Positions 1 through 8,104 of a DNA stretch of 64,000 nt are shown here, one piece after another. The stretch is from the NCBI RefSeq assembly GCF_016124325.1, contig NZ_WGNY01000015.1, forward strand, positions 1-64,000, in the 5' to 3' direction. The notes under the pieces are model-generated. The model searched no databases, was not told the origin of the DNA, and saw only the letters and a list, made by a program, of their open reading frames with translations. The DNA is from Phenylobacterium sp. GTDB taxonomy: Bacteria > Pseudomonadota > Alphaproteobacteria > Caulobacterales > Caulobacteraceae. A program made the position numbers and the translations under genes. How positions within the stretch are numbered: the stretch's first letter is position 1; every line of letters begins with the position of its first letter.

Positions 1-175
1 CAAGAGGGCCCAAACGCAGTCGACCCCCGTGCACGATTGCGTGGACGGGGGGCCTCGCCGCTCTCGTCCGATATGGGTATCGGGGTCGTAGCGGTGGAGG
101 GCGCTGACCGAGGTTGGCGCCGGAAGGGCGCGCTTATGCGCCGAGAGCGCGGTTAGGTCAAGGAAGCGCTCATCG
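1..175. other. Left-edge stretch without a recognised gene
   Basis: No start codon with a ribosome binding site and no family motif is visible here. A minus-strand frame stays open across the left edge but resembles nothing I know, so it is not called. A 7-bp stem (CCCCCGT at 24-30 with ACGGGGG at 45-51) could be a terminator of something to the left. Together with the repeat that follows, the first 359 bases hold no supportable coding region. Confidence 0.4.
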
Positions 176-304
176 ATGCTCCCCCTCAGGGGGAGCTCCG
201 GCGGAGCCGGTGAGGGGGTTCCACTCAAACCGGCGCGCATCGCGGCTGCGAGCTCTGGGCGGACCCCCTCCGGCGCTTCGCGCCACCTCCCCCGAAGGGG
301 AGGA
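176..304 (+). repeat. REP-like intergenic repeat, family A copy 1
   Basis: A multi-palindrome element that starts with a CCCCCTCAGGGGG stem, continues with GGCGGAGCC and TGAGGGGGTT, and ends with GGCGCTTCGCGCC and a CCTCCCCC block. A second copy lies inverted at 7437-7546. The two share both ends and differ mainly in the middle (129 against 110 bp). Such palindromic units are common between genes in Caulobacterales genomes. It lies 55 bp before ogt and probably carries no gene. Confidence 0.8.
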
Positions 305-359
305 TCAAGATGTCCGAAAGCCGCCAGCGGCCTTCGGCGAACCGCACTATCTTCGCGCC

Positions 360-896
360 ATGACCCAATACGCCCTGTTCGACACCGCCATCGGCTTCGC
401 CGGGATCGCGTGGAACGACGCGGGCCTCGTGGCCTGCCACCTGCCCGAGCGCGACGCCGAGACCGCGCGGCGCGGGTTCCTGCGGCGATTCCCCGAGGCG
501 TCCGAGGCCGAGGTCCCCGTGGCGCTCGCCACGACGGTCGAGAACATCCGGGCGCTGATGCGCGGCGAGAAGGCGACCTTCGAGGACACACCGCTCGACC
601 TTTCGCGCACGCCGGCCTTCCACGCCAAGGTCTATGAGATCGCCCGCGCCATCCCGCCGGGCGAGACGCTCACCTACGGCCAGATCGCCGAGAAGCTGGG
701 CGACAAGCTGCTGGCCCGCGACGTCGGCGCGGCGCTGGGCAAGAACCCCTGGCCGATCGTCGTGCCCTGCCACCGGGTGACCGCGGCCGGCGGCAAGCCG
801 GGCGGCTTCTCGGCGCGCGGCGGGGTGAACACCAAGCTGAAGCTGCTGGCCATCGAGGGCGCGGCGGCCGCGGCCCAGGCGGACCTGTTCGCCTGA
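360..896 (+). CDS. ogt: Methylated-DNA--[protein]-cysteine S-methyltransferase
   Basis: A 178-residue suicide repair enzyme that moves the methyl group of O6-methylguanine (and O4-methylthymine) in DNA onto its own cysteine. The active-site PCHRV motif puts the acceptor at Cys137, preceded by the helix-turn-helix stretch around LTYGQIAEKLG (residues 104-114) and followed by GGFSARGG. Length fits the Ogt/MGMT family without an Ada regulatory domain. The start at 360 gives the normal family N-terminus; the frame is open further upstream but runs into the intergenic repeat. It stands alone; the next gene begins 88 bp downstream. Confidence 0.92.
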   Translation: MTQYALFDTAIGFAGIAWNDAGLVACHLPERDAETARRGFLRRFPEASEAEVPVALATTVENIRALMRGEKATFEDTPLDLSRTPAFHAKVYEIARAIPPGETLTYGQIAEKLGDKLLARDVGAALGKNPWPIVVPCHRVTAAGGKPGGFSARGGVNTKLKLLAIEGAAAAAQADLFA

Positions 897-984
897 CGCG
901 CTCCGGGCGGCGTGCGTGGCCGCGAAATTGCAGCGAACGGCCCGGGACCGCGAACGAATCCCGCAAAGCCACGTTTGATATCCG

Positions 985-1392
985 ATGTCCGCCCGTCAGA
1001 ACGCCGCCGCCTTCCTCGTCGCCGCCCTCGGCGCGCTCGCGCTGGGCGGCGTCGCCGAAGCCGCGACCTGCGGCGGTGAGGCGCCCGCCGACGCCGCCGA
1101 GATCCACGGCCCGGTCCTCGCCGTCCTGGACGGGCAGCGTCTCTGCGTCGCCCTGGGCGCCGATCCCGCGTCGTGGGCGACGGTCCGGATCGCCGACGCG
1201 GTCACCCGCGTGTCCACCGCCCCGCCCTCGCGCGGCGCGCTGATGGCCGCCAGCTTCGGCCAGGACGTCACCTGCCGGATCGTCGGGCGCGAAGCCGGCG
1301 CCGTCGTCGCCGAGTGCCGCACCGACCGCGGCTCGGTCGGCGCGCTGGCCGGCGACGCCGCCACGGTCGAAGCCGGCCGCGCCTGGCGCTAA
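985..1392 (+). CDS. Secreted protein with a degenerate nuclease-like fold
   Basis: A 135-residue protein with a clear Sec signal peptide (hydrophobic stretch about residues 8-25, then AEAA). The mature part resembles the beta-barrel of thermonuclease (SNase) proteins: IHGPVLAVLDGQRLCVALG recalls their VVDGDTLxV strand, and DVTCRIVGREAGAVVAEC recalls the later strand pair. The catalytic Arg and Glu positions of staphylococcal nuclease are not evident, so catalysis is doubtful. Three cysteines remain in the mature protein. The TAA stop lies on the left end of the repeat element at 1389-1505. The family call is an inference from pattern only. Confidence 0.6.
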   Translation: MSARQNAAAFLVAALGALALGGVAEAATCGGEAPADAAEIHGPVLAVLDGQRLCVALGADPASWATVRIADAVTRVSTAPPSRGALMAASFGQDVTCRIVGREAGAVVAECRTDRGSVGALAGDAATVEAGRAWR

Positions 1393-1505
1393 GCGCGATC
1401 CGCAAAGGTGGAAGCCGGCTTTGCGATCAGATCGCGCTGGAACTTTTTGATCTAGAGCCCTTTTGTCCCGCTCAAACGGCTCCGTTTGAACGGGAAGGGC
1501 TCTAA
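1389..1505. repeat. CIR-like intergenic element, family B copy 1 (117 bp)
   Basis: A 117-bp element bounded by CTAA at both ends. The left half holds GCGCGATCCGCAAA paired with TTTGCGATCAGATCGCGC. The right half is a hairpin with arms CCCG.TCAAACG/CGTTTGAACGGG. The second copy, at 17475-17591, has the same length. There the right hairpin loop is a GATTC (CcrM) site; here the same position reads GGCTC (1478-1482), so the methylation site is lost. The element lies between convergent genes and contributes both of their stop codons (TAA at 1390-1392, TAG on the minus strand at 1502-1504). Confidence 0.85.
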
Positions 1506-3622
1506 GCCACCGGGAAGCCCTTGTCCCTGAGATAGGCCCCGACGTCCGGATCGCGCCCGCGGAAGTTCCGATAGGCGACGGCGGGGTCGATGGTGTTGCC
1601 CACGCTCATGATGTCGTCGTGCAGCTTCCTGGCCATGGCCTTGTCGTAGAGCCCGCCCGGCGCCTGCTTGAACGCCTCGACGGCGTCGAGCGCGATGACC
1701 TCGGCCCAGAGGTAGGAGTAGTAGCCGGCCGAATAGCTGTCGGAGGCGAAGATGTGCTGGAACTGCGGGGTGCGGTGGCGCATCGGCAGTTCGGACGGCA
1801 TGCCCAGCTTGGCCAGTTCGTCGCGCTCGAACGCGTCGGGGTCGATGTCGGCGTCGCCGGCCAGGTGCAGCTTCATGTCGATCAGGGCCGAGGCGAGGTA
1901 TTCGGTGACGTCGAAGCCCTGGCGGAAGGTGTGGGCCTTGGCGATCTTGTCCACCAGCGCCTGCGGGATCGGCTTGCCCGTCTTGTAGTGGACGGCGAAG
2001 CGGCTGAGCACCTCGTGGGTCGGCAGCCACGCCTCGTTCACCTGGCTGGGAAACTCGACGTAGTCGCGGAACACCTGGGTGCCGGCGAGCGAGGGATAGG
2101 TCACCGCCGAGTTCAGGCCATGCAGGGCGTGGCCGAATTCGTGGAACATGGTCTCGGCGTCGTCCCACGAGATCAGGACGGGATCGCCGGGCGCCGGCTT
2201 CACGAAGTTGGCGTTGTTGGAGACGATGGTGGTGACCTTGCCCTTGTAGGTCTGCTGGTTGCGATAGGCCTGCATCCAGGCGCCCGAGCGCTTGCCGGCC
2301 CGCGCGTAGGGATCGAAGTACCAGAGGCCCACGTGTTCGGGCCCGCGCCGCACCTCCCAGACCGTGACGTCGGGGTGCTGGACGGGCACGTCGGTGACCG
2401 GGTGGAACGAAAAGCCGTAGAGCTGGCCGGCCGCCCAGTGCATGCCCTCGCGCAGCTTGTGCATCTGCAGGTACGGCTTCACCTCGTTCATATCGAGGGC
2501 GTAGCGGGCGGTGCGCACCTTCTCGGCGTAGTAGCGATAGTCCCACGGCGCGATCTTCACGCCGGCGCCTTCCTTGTCGGCGATGGCCTGCATCTCGGCC
2601 ACTTCCTCGTGGACGCGGGCGATGGCCGAGGGCCAGACGCGCATCATCAGCGCCATGGCGGCCTCGGGCGTTCCGGCCATGGAGTTGTTGGCCAGCCGCC
2701 AGTGGGCGTGGGTGGGGAAGCCCAGCAGCGCCGCGCGCTGGGCGCGCAGCTTGAGGATCTTCTGGATGACGGCGTTGTTGTCGTGCTTATCGCCGTTGTC
2801 GCCGCGATTGTAGAACGTCTTCCAGACCTGCTCGCGCAGGTCGCGGCGGTCGGAATAGGTGAGGAACGGATCGACCGACGAGCGGGTGTTGAGCACCGCC
2901 CACTCGCCCGCGCGGCCCTTCGACTTGGCCACTTCGGCGGCGGCGCCGCGGACGTCGGCCGGCAGGCCGGCGAGGTCGGCTTCCTTCAGGTAGAGGACGT
3001 AGTCGGTCTCGTCGGCGAGCAGGTTCTGGTTGAAGATCGTGAAGTAGGCGGCGAGTTGGAAGTTGATGGCCGCGAGCTGCTTCTTGGCGTCGGCGTCGAG
3101 CCGCGCGCCGTTCCGGACGAAGTTGTTCCAGCGGATCATGGTCAGCCGCTGGGCCTCCGGCGAAAGGCCCGACGTCTCGCGGGCCTGGTAGACCGCGTCG
3201 ACCCGCTGGAACAGCTTGGCGTTCTGCAGGATCTTGTCCTGGTGGAAGGCGTACTTGGGCCGCAGCGCCTTGTCGGCCTCGCGCACCTCGGGCGTCGACA
3301 GCGTGCCGCTCCAGATCGAGTAGATCGTGGCGACCCGGTCGCCGGTCTTCCCGGACTGTTCCAGGGCGCCGATGGTGTTCTCGAAGGTCGGCGGCGCGGG
3401 ATTCGCGGCGATGGCGTCGACCTCGGCCAGTTCCTGCGCCATGGCCGCCTCGGCCGCCGCCGCGAAGTCGGCCACCCTCACCTTGTCGAACGGTGGAACG
3501 CCGCCGTAGGGGCCTGTCCAGGGGGCGAGCAGGGGGTTGGCCCCTTCGGCGAGCGCGGCCGCCTGGGGCAGCAGGCTCGCGGCGGTCGTGGCGGCGGAAG
3601 CGGCGAGGAAGGTGCGCCGGCG
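1502..3622 (-). CDS. dcp: Tat-exported M3-family metallopeptidase (Dcp-like)
   Basis: A 706-residue zinc peptidase of the thimet oligopeptidase/peptidyl-dipeptidase clan. The HEFGHALH motif supplies the zinc ligands His494 and His498 and catalytic Glu495, inside the family sequence ETMFHEFGHALH. The later VEFPSQVNEAW segment is typical of Dcp, which removes C-terminal dipeptides. The N-terminus MRRRTFLAASAAT followed by a hydrophobic stretch is a twin-arginine signal, so the enzyme is probably folded before export to the periplasm. The frame is open far upstream, but the start at 3622 is the one that gives this signal. It is monocistronic and ends inside a repeat element. Confidence 0.9.
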   Translation of the reverse strand, partial: RRRTFLAASAATTAASLLPQAAALAEGANPLLAPWTGPYGGVPPFDKVRVADFAAAAEAAMAQELAEVDAIAANPAPPTFENTIGALEQSGKTGDRVATIYSIWSGTLSTPEVREADKALRPKYAFHQDKILQNAKLFQRVDAVYQARETSGLSPEAQRLTMIRWNNFVRNGARLDADAKKQLAAINFQLAAYFTIFNQNLLADETDYVLYLKEADLAGLPADVRGAAAEVAKSKGRAGEWAVLNTRSSVDPFLTYSDRRDLREQVWKTFYNRGDNGDKHDNNAVIQKILKLRAQRAALLGFPTHAHWRLANNSMAGTPEAAMALMMRVWPSAIARVHEEVAEMQAIADKEGAGVKIAPWDYRYYAEKVRTARYALDMNEVKPYLQMHKLREGMHWAAGQLYGFSFHPVTDVPVQHPDVTVWEVRRGPEHVGLWYFDPYARAGKRSGAWMQAYRNQQTYKGKVTTIVSNNANFVKPAPGDPVLISWDDAETMFHEFGHALHGLNSAVTYPSLAGTQVFRDYVEFPSQVNEAWLPTHEVLSRFAVHYKTGKPIPQALVDKIAKAHTFRQGFDVTEYLASALIDMKLHLAGDADIDPDAFERDELAKLGMPSELPMRHRTPQFQHIFASDSYSAGYYSYLWAEVIALDAVEAFKQAPGGLYDKAMARKLHDDIMSVGNTIDPAVAYRNFRGRDPDVGAYLRDKGFPVA

Positions 3623-3787
3623 CATGGGCACTCCGGGAGAGGATCGTGGGGAGGTCCGGAGTCTAGGATGATCCGACCGGGGCGTCACCCTGTGGCGGCC
3701 GCGACGAACGGCGCTGCACCGGCCTTGCACGGCAAGCGCGCCGCTGGCGGCGTCGACAGGCTCCAAGACGCCCGCTAACACCGGCGC

Positions 3788-4639
3788 ATGAGCATCGGCG
3801 TGTTCGATTCCGGGGTGGGGGGACTGACCGTCCATCGCCGGCTCGTGGACCGGTTCGCGAAGGCGGACTTCATCTACCTGGCCGATCAGGCCAACGCGCC
3901 CTACGGCGGGCGGTCCGGCGAGGAGATCGTGGAACTGACCAAGGCCGGCTGCGTGCGGCTGTTCGAGGCCGGTTGCGACCTCGTGGTCCTGGCCTGCAAC
4001 ACCGCCGCCAGCGTGGCCCTGCGCCGGCTGCAGCAGACCTGGCTCCCGGGCTACCGCCGCGAACTGGGCCGGCCGGTCAACGTGCTGGGCATCGTGGTGC
4101 CGACGATCGAGGCGGCCACCGGCCTGCCCTGGGAGCACGAGGCCGAGCGGCGCGGCGACAAGGTGGAGAAGCTGGATATCCTGGGCGTCTTCTCGACGCC
4201 GGCCACGGCGGCGAGCCGCGTCTACGAGATCGAGATCGACAAGCGCCGGCAGGACGTGGCCGTCTTCTCCGAGCCCTGCCCCGAGCTGGCCCGGATGATC
4301 GAGGCCGGCGCGCCGCGCGACGAACTGGCCGCCGTGATCGAGGGCCACGTGAAGGCCCTGGCCCGGCGGATCGGGCGGCATCCCGACCGGGCGATCCTGG
4401 GCTGCACCCACTATGAGATCACCGCCGATCTCTTCCAGGCGGCCCTGCCGGCCGGCACGCCGCTGATCCGCCAGCCCGACGCCACCGCCGACGCCCTGGC
4501 GCGCTACCTGGAGCGCCATCCCGAATTCGACGCCGGCACAGGCGCCGTTCGCAGATTTCTGACCACCGGCAGGCCCGGCGCGCAGCACAGTCTCGTGGAG
4601 ACTTTCTGGGGAGGCCCGCTAAGCTTCGAGCCGGCCTGA
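3788..4639 (+). CDS. murI: Glutamate racemase
   Basis: A 283-residue cofactor-independent racemase that makes D-glutamate for peptidoglycan. Both catalytic cysteines are visible: Cys70 in VLACNTAAS and Cys206 in LGCTHYE. The N-terminal GVFDSGVGGLTV carries the conserved Asp7-Ser8, and the ADQANAPYG loop is close to the family's ADxxxxPYG. Length is slightly above the usual 260-275 because of an insertion around residues 113-130. It is 15 bp upstream of a secreted SRPBCC gene on the same strand. Confidence 0.93.
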   Translation: MSIGVFDSGVGGLTVHRRLVDRFAKADFIYLADQANAPYGGRSGEEIVELTKAGCVRLFEAGCDLVVLACNTAASVALRRLQQTWLPGYRRELGRPVNVLGIVVPTIEAATGLPWEHEAERRGDKVEKLDILGVFSTPATAASRVYEIEIDKRRQDVAVFSEPCPELARMIEAGAPRDELAAVIEGHVKALARRIGRHPDRAILGCTHYEITADLFQAALPAGTPLIRQPDATADALARYLERHPEFDAGTGAVRRFLTTGRPGAQHSLVETFWGGPLSFEPA

Positions 4640-4654
4640 CCCTGGGAGGCGGCG

Positions 4655-5179
4655 ATGACGCGGTGGATGGCGGCGGGGCTGGCGGCCTTGGCGATGGCGG
4701 GCGCGGCGCGCGCCGAGGTGGTCGACAAGGGGGCGCAGGGCTTCCGGCTCAAGGTCGTGCGGCAGGTGGCGGCTCCGCCGGCCAAGGTCTACGCCGCCCT
4801 GGGCGAGGTGGGCCGGTGGTGGAGCGACGACCACACCTACTCCGGCAAGGCCGCCAACATGACCATGCCGCTCACGGCCAACGCCTGCTTCTGCGAGGCG
4901 CTGCCCGGCGGCGGCGGGGTGCGCCACGGCGTGGTGGAGCTGGTCATACCGGGTCAGACCGTGCGCATCGACGGCGCGTTCGGCCCGCTGCAGGACGAGG
5001 GCGTCTCGGGCGCGCTGACCTTCGCGCTCAAGCCGGCGGACGGCAGGACCGAATTGACCATAACCTACAACGTCGGCGGAGCGCGCGACTTCATCGTGGG
5101 CTTCGCGCCCGCCGTGGACGGGGTGATCACCCAGCAGGCCGACCGCCTGAAGGCCTACGTGGAAGGCGGCAAACCCTAG
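4655..5179 (+). CDS. Exported SRPBCC (START-like) domain protein
   Basis: A 174-residue protein with an N-terminal signal peptide (MTRWMAAGLAALAMAGAARA). The mature part fits the SRPBCC/AHSA1-like helix-grip fold: VRQVAAPPAKVYAALGEVGRWW is the first strand and helix, and the C-terminal helix ends the protein. Proteins of this fold bind hydrophobic ligands; the ligand here is unknown. A periplasmic location is inferred from the signal. It follows murI by 15 bp, so the two are probably cotranscribed. Its stop overlaps the convergent PNPOx-like gene by 4 bp. Confidence 0.75.
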   Translation: MTRWMAAGLAALAMAGAARAEVVDKGAQGFRLKVVRQVAAPPAKVYAALGEVGRWWSDDHTYSGKAANMTMPLTANACFCEALPGGGGVRHGVVELVIPGQTVRIDGAFGPLQDEGVSGALTFALKPADGRTELTITYNVGGARDFIVGFAPAVDGVITQQADRLKAYVEGGKP

Positions 5180-5886
5180 CCGTCGATCAACGCGCCGGCG
5201 GCTTCCGACAGCGCGTCGTCGAGGCGCGCGCCCTCGGCGTAGGGCGCGAGGTCGGCCGTCAGCGGGCCGCCGGGCATGCCGGGCTGCGGGATCGCCGCGC
5301 CGATGCGCGTCTCGACCGGGAAGACGCCGCTCCAGGCCGTCCAGCCGGCGTCCTCGGCCAGGTCGGACACCCCGCCGTCGCGCACCTTCGCGGACGCCTC
5401 CTCGATCTCCATCTCGACCAGGGCGACCTGCTTGAGCTCGGTCTCGGTGGCGGGGCGCAGCTTGAGCGCGCGGCCGGCGTAGAGCCGGTCGATGAAGGCG
5501 TCGAGGGCAGCGCGGCGGGCGTCCAGGTCCTCCACCGGCCGGGCGCGGCCGAACGCCATCACCGAACGGTAGTTGAGCGAATGGATGAAGCCGGAGCGGC
5601 CCACCACGAAGCCGTCCAGGAAGCTGACGGTGACGCAGACCGGAACGCCCGCGCCCACGGTCTTCAGCATCCGGCTGGCCGCGGCGCCGTGCCAGTAGAG
5701 CCGGCGTCCCTCGCGCCAGAAGGCGGTGGGCGTCACATAGGGCTGGCCGTCGATGACATAGCCGACGTGGGCCATGACCCCGGCGTCGAGGACGGCGTTG
5801 ACCGCGGCCTCGTCGTAGCGGCCGCGCTGCGGGCGGCGGCGCACCCGCGAGCGGGCGGTGGGGGTGAAGGCGGCGTCGTCAGGCAT
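5176..5886 (-). CDS. Pyridoxamine 5'-phosphate oxidase-like flavoprotein
   Basis: A 236-residue protein of the FMN-binding split-barrel (PNPOx-like) superfamily. Visible signatures are GRYDEAAVNAVLDAG at the start, HVGYVIDGQPYVTPTAFWREG, LYWHGAAASRMLK and HSLNYRSVMAFGRA, the pattern of the HugZ/Bll-type flavoproteins usually called PNPOx family. The true substrate is unknown; it need not act on vitamin B6. It is divergent from a MocR-type regulator at 5980, and MocR regulators usually control the gene next to them, so this is the likely target. Confidence 0.8.
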   Translation of the reverse strand: MPDDAAFTPTARSRVRRRPQRGRYDEAAVNAVLDAGVMAHVGYVIDGQPYVTPTAFWREGRRLYWHGAAASRMLKTVGAGVPVCVTVSFLDGFVVGRSGFIHSLNYRSVMAFGRARPVEDLDARRAALDAFIDRLYAGRALKLRPATETELKQVALVEMEIEEASAKVRDGGVSDLAEDAGWTAWSGVFPVETRIGAAIPQPGMPGGPLTADLAPYAEGARLDDALSEAAGALIDG

Positions 5887-5923
5887 GGCGGACCTCTTTT
5901 TCGGTTCGCGACTTGCGCGATCT

Positions 5924-5974
5924 GTGGTCTGCTGAACAGGTCCACTTGCGGACAACTGGACAGACCACTTGGGG
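5924..5974. promoter_or_regulatory. Probable operator of the MocR-type regulator
   Basis: The 93-bp divergent gap holds an exact 8-bp inverted repeat, GTGGTCTG at 5924-5931 and CAGACCAC at 5961-5968. It also holds a direct repeat, CCACTTGCGG at 5942-5951 and CCACTTGGGG at 5965-5974, offset by 23 bp. Direct repeats spaced by about two helical turns are typical of MocR/PdxR operators. The second copy ends 5 bp before the regulator's start codon, which suggests autoregulation. Confidence 0.65.
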
Positions 5975-5979
5975 CCATC

Positions 5980-7434
5980 ATGAGCTGGGCCGACATCTAC
6001 CCCTGGCGCAGCCCCGAGCCGGACGGGCCGGTGATCCGGCAGGTCTACGACCAGGTGCGCGGCGCCATCCACCAGGGCGCGCTGAAGCCGGGCGGCCGCC
6101 TGCCTTCCAGCCGCGACCTGGCCACGCGGCTGGGCGTGGCGCGGGCCTCGGTGGTGGCGGCCTACGACCAGCTGCTGGCGGAAGGCTACGCCGAGGGCCG
6201 GCACGGCTCGGGCACCTATGTCTCTGCAGACCTGTCGGGCGTGATCGACCTGGCCCAGGCGCCGGCCGCGCCCGTCGCGGCCGCGCCCGACCCGCCGATG
6301 ACCCGGGCCCTGGAGGCGGTGATGGGCCTGCCGCCCCTGTCGCCGCACGCGCAGACCTTCTCCAACGGCCGCACCCTGATGGACGCCCGCGCCCAGGATG
6401 CCTGGGGCAAGTCGACCCGGCGGGCCCTGCGGGCGCTGAGCCCCGTCGACTTCGGCTATTCGGACCCCGCCGGCGACCCGCGCCTGCGTGCGGCGGTGGC
6501 CGACTATCTGCGCGCGGCCCGGGGCGTGGTCTGCGAGCCCGGCCAGGTGATCATCACCACCGGCGCGCAGCACGCCGTGGACCTGGCCGCGCGCCTGCTG
6601 CTGAAGCCCGGCGATGCGGTCTGGCTGGAGGATCCGGGCTATGCGCCCACCTGGCACGCCCTGGAGCAGGCCGGCGCGCGGACCGTGGGCGTGCCCGTGG
6701 ACCGCCAGGGCCTGGTGGTTTCGGCCGGGGTCGCGGCGGCGCCCGAGGCCAGGGCCGCGTTCGTGACGCCGTCGCACCAGTACCCGCTGGGGGTGGCGCT
6801 CTCCATGGCGCGGCGGCTGGAGCTGATCGCCTGGGCGCGGGAGGCCGGCGCCTGGATCGTCGAGGACGACTACGCCTCGGAGTTCCGCTACGCGGGCCAG
6901 CCGCTGGCGTCCCTGCAGGGCCTGGATGGCGGCGAGCGGGTGATCTACGTGGGCACGCTGAACAAGGCGCTCTTCCCGGGCCTGCGGCTCGGATACATGG
7001 TGGCGCCCAGGGCCCTGGCCGAGCCGCTCGCGGCGATCCGCCGGATGACCGACCGCCAGCCGCCGACCCCCACCCAGGCGATCGTGCTGGACTTCATGGA
7101 GAGCGGGCAGTTCGCCGCCCACATCCGCCGCCGGCGTCTGGCCTACAAGGCCCAGCGCGACGCCCTGGTCGCGGCGCTGGATCGGCGGCTGGGCCACATG
7201 CTGGAGCCCGACGCGCCCGACCAGGGCATGCACTTGATCGCCTATCTGAAGGACGGCCGCTGCGACCTCGAGGCCGAGGCGTCGGCGCAGGCGCTGGGCG
7301 TGATCGCCCGCGCCATCAGCCCCCTCCACCACCGGGCGCCGGCGCACCCGGGACTGCTCCTGGGCTTCACCGGCTTTCCGGTCGCCGCCATGGACCCTGG
7401 CGTGGCCCGGCTGGCGGCGGCGCTGGGGGCGTAG
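5980..7434 (+). CDS. MocR-type GntR regulator with aminotransferase-like domain
   Basis: A 484-residue regulator. Residues about 15-85 form a GntR winged helix (IRQVYDQVRGAIHQGALKPG, SSRDLATRLGVARASVVAAY). The rest is a type I aminotransferase domain that binds PLP, with the Schiff-base lysine at about Lys329 in TLNKALFPGLRLGY. The MocR group includes PdxR, GabR and TauR, which use PLP or its adducts as effector. Its divergent neighbour is a PNPOx-like protein, which fits control by a B6 vitamer, though that is inference. A repeat begins 3 bp after the stop. Confidence 0.9.
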   Translation: MSWADIYPWRSPEPDGPVIRQVYDQVRGAIHQGALKPGGRLPSSRDLATRLGVARASVVAAYDQLLAEGYAEGRHGSGTYVSADLSGVIDLAQAPAAPVAAAPDPPMTRALEAVMGLPPLSPHAQTFSNGRTLMDARAQDAWGKSTRRALRALSPVDFGYSDPAGDPRLRAAVADYLRAARGVVCEPGQVIITTGAQHAVDLAARLLLKPGDAVWLEDPGYAPTWHALEQAGARTVGVPVDRQGLVVSAGVAAAPEARAAFVTPSHQYPLGVALSMARRLELIAWAREAGAWIVEDDYASEFRYAGQPLASLQGLDGGERVIYVGTLNKALFPGLRLGYMVAPRALAEPLAAIRRMTDRQPPTPTQAIVLDFMESGQFAAHIRRRRLAYKAQRDALVAALDRRLGHMLEPDAPDQGMHLIAYLKDGRCDLEAEASAQALGVIARAISPLHHRAPAHPGLLLGFTGFPVAAMDPGVARLAAALGA

Positions 7435-7436
7435 GT

Positions 7437-7546
7437 CCTCCCCCATCGGGGGAGGTGGCGCGAAGCGCCGGAGGGGGTCCGCTCAGAAGACCGCGGCGGA
7501 ACCCCCTCAGTCGGCTTCGCCGACAGCTCCCCCTGAGGGGGAGCAT
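7437..7546 (-). repeat. REP-like intergenic repeat, family A copy 2 (inverted)
   Basis: The reverse complement of this stretch begins and ends like the element at 176-304: the CCCCCTCAGGGGG stem, GGCGAAGCCGACTGAGGGGG, and GGCGCTTCGCGCCACC with a CCTCCCCC palindrome. It fills nearly the whole gap between the convergent MocR regulator and ahpD, where its stems may act as a bidirectional terminator. Confidence 0.85.
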
Positions 7547-7551
7547 CCGTC

Positions 7552-8088
7552 TCACGCCGCGAGGGCTTGCTCGGCGGCGATAACCCGGCTGGCGGCGTTG
7601 ACCACCGCGGCGATGCGCAGGGCGGTCTGGATCTGCGAGGCGGTGACGCCGTGCTTCTTCAGTTCGCTCTCGTGGGCGTCGAGGCACATGCCGCAGCCGT
7701 TCACGGCCGAGACGGCGGTGGACCACAGCTCGAAGTCCGCTTTGTCGACGCCCGGATTGGCCAGGACGTTCATGCGCAGCCGCGCCGGCAGGGTCTTGTA
7801 CTCGCCGTTCGAGAGCAGGTGCAGCGAGCGGTAGTAGACGTTGTTCATGCCCATGATGGCGCCGGCCGCCTTGGCCGCGTCCTTGGCCTCAGGCGTCAGG
7901 CCGGCGGCGTCGGCGGCGGCCTCCACGGCGCGGACCACGGCCGGCACGCCCACCGCAGCGGCCGAGGCGACGAAGGCGCCCCACTTCTGCTGGTCGGAAA
8001 GCACCGTCTCGTTGGCGAGGCTGGAGAGGTTGAGGCTGATGTCCTTGGCATAGGCGGGCAGCGCCTCGCGCAGGCTGTCGAGGGACAT
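7552..8088 (-). CDS. ahpD: Alkyl hydroperoxide reductase AhpD
   Basis: A 178-residue member of the carboxymuconolactone decarboxylase-like family. The redox motif CGMCLDAHE gives Cys132, Cys135 and His139, matching the CxxC-x3-H centre of mycobacterial AhpD. AhpD reduces AhpC after a peroxide cycle, being itself recharged by lipoamide systems. It lies 94 bp downstream of ahpC on the same strand, with a terminator-like hairpin between them. The start at 8088 (MSLDSLREAL) has GGAGA upstream; the frame is open to 8130 but the family begins here. Confidence 0.93.
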   Translation of the reverse strand: MSLDSLREALPAYAKDISLNLSSLANETVLSDQQKWGAFVASAAAVGVPAVVRAVEAAADAAGLTPEAKDAAKAAGAIMGMNNVYYRSLHLLSNGEYKTLPARLRMNVLANPGVDKADFELWSTAVSAVNGCGMCLDAHESELKKHGVTASQIQTALRIAAVVNAASRVIAAEQALAA

Positions 8089-8104
8089 GGAAATCTCCGG
8101 ATCT

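Noticed and set aside
1619-3778. Long plus-strand open frame opposite the M3 peptidase
   Set aside because: It is low in recognisable motifs, rich in Gly/Arg/Val as expected for the antisense of a high-GC gene, and the minus strand encodes a complete peptidase with a zinc site and Tat signal.
4663-5979. Upstream extension of the MocR frame across the SRPBCC and PNPOx genes
   Set aside because: The frame is open but overlaps two well-supported genes; the regulator starts at 5980 after a clear operator.
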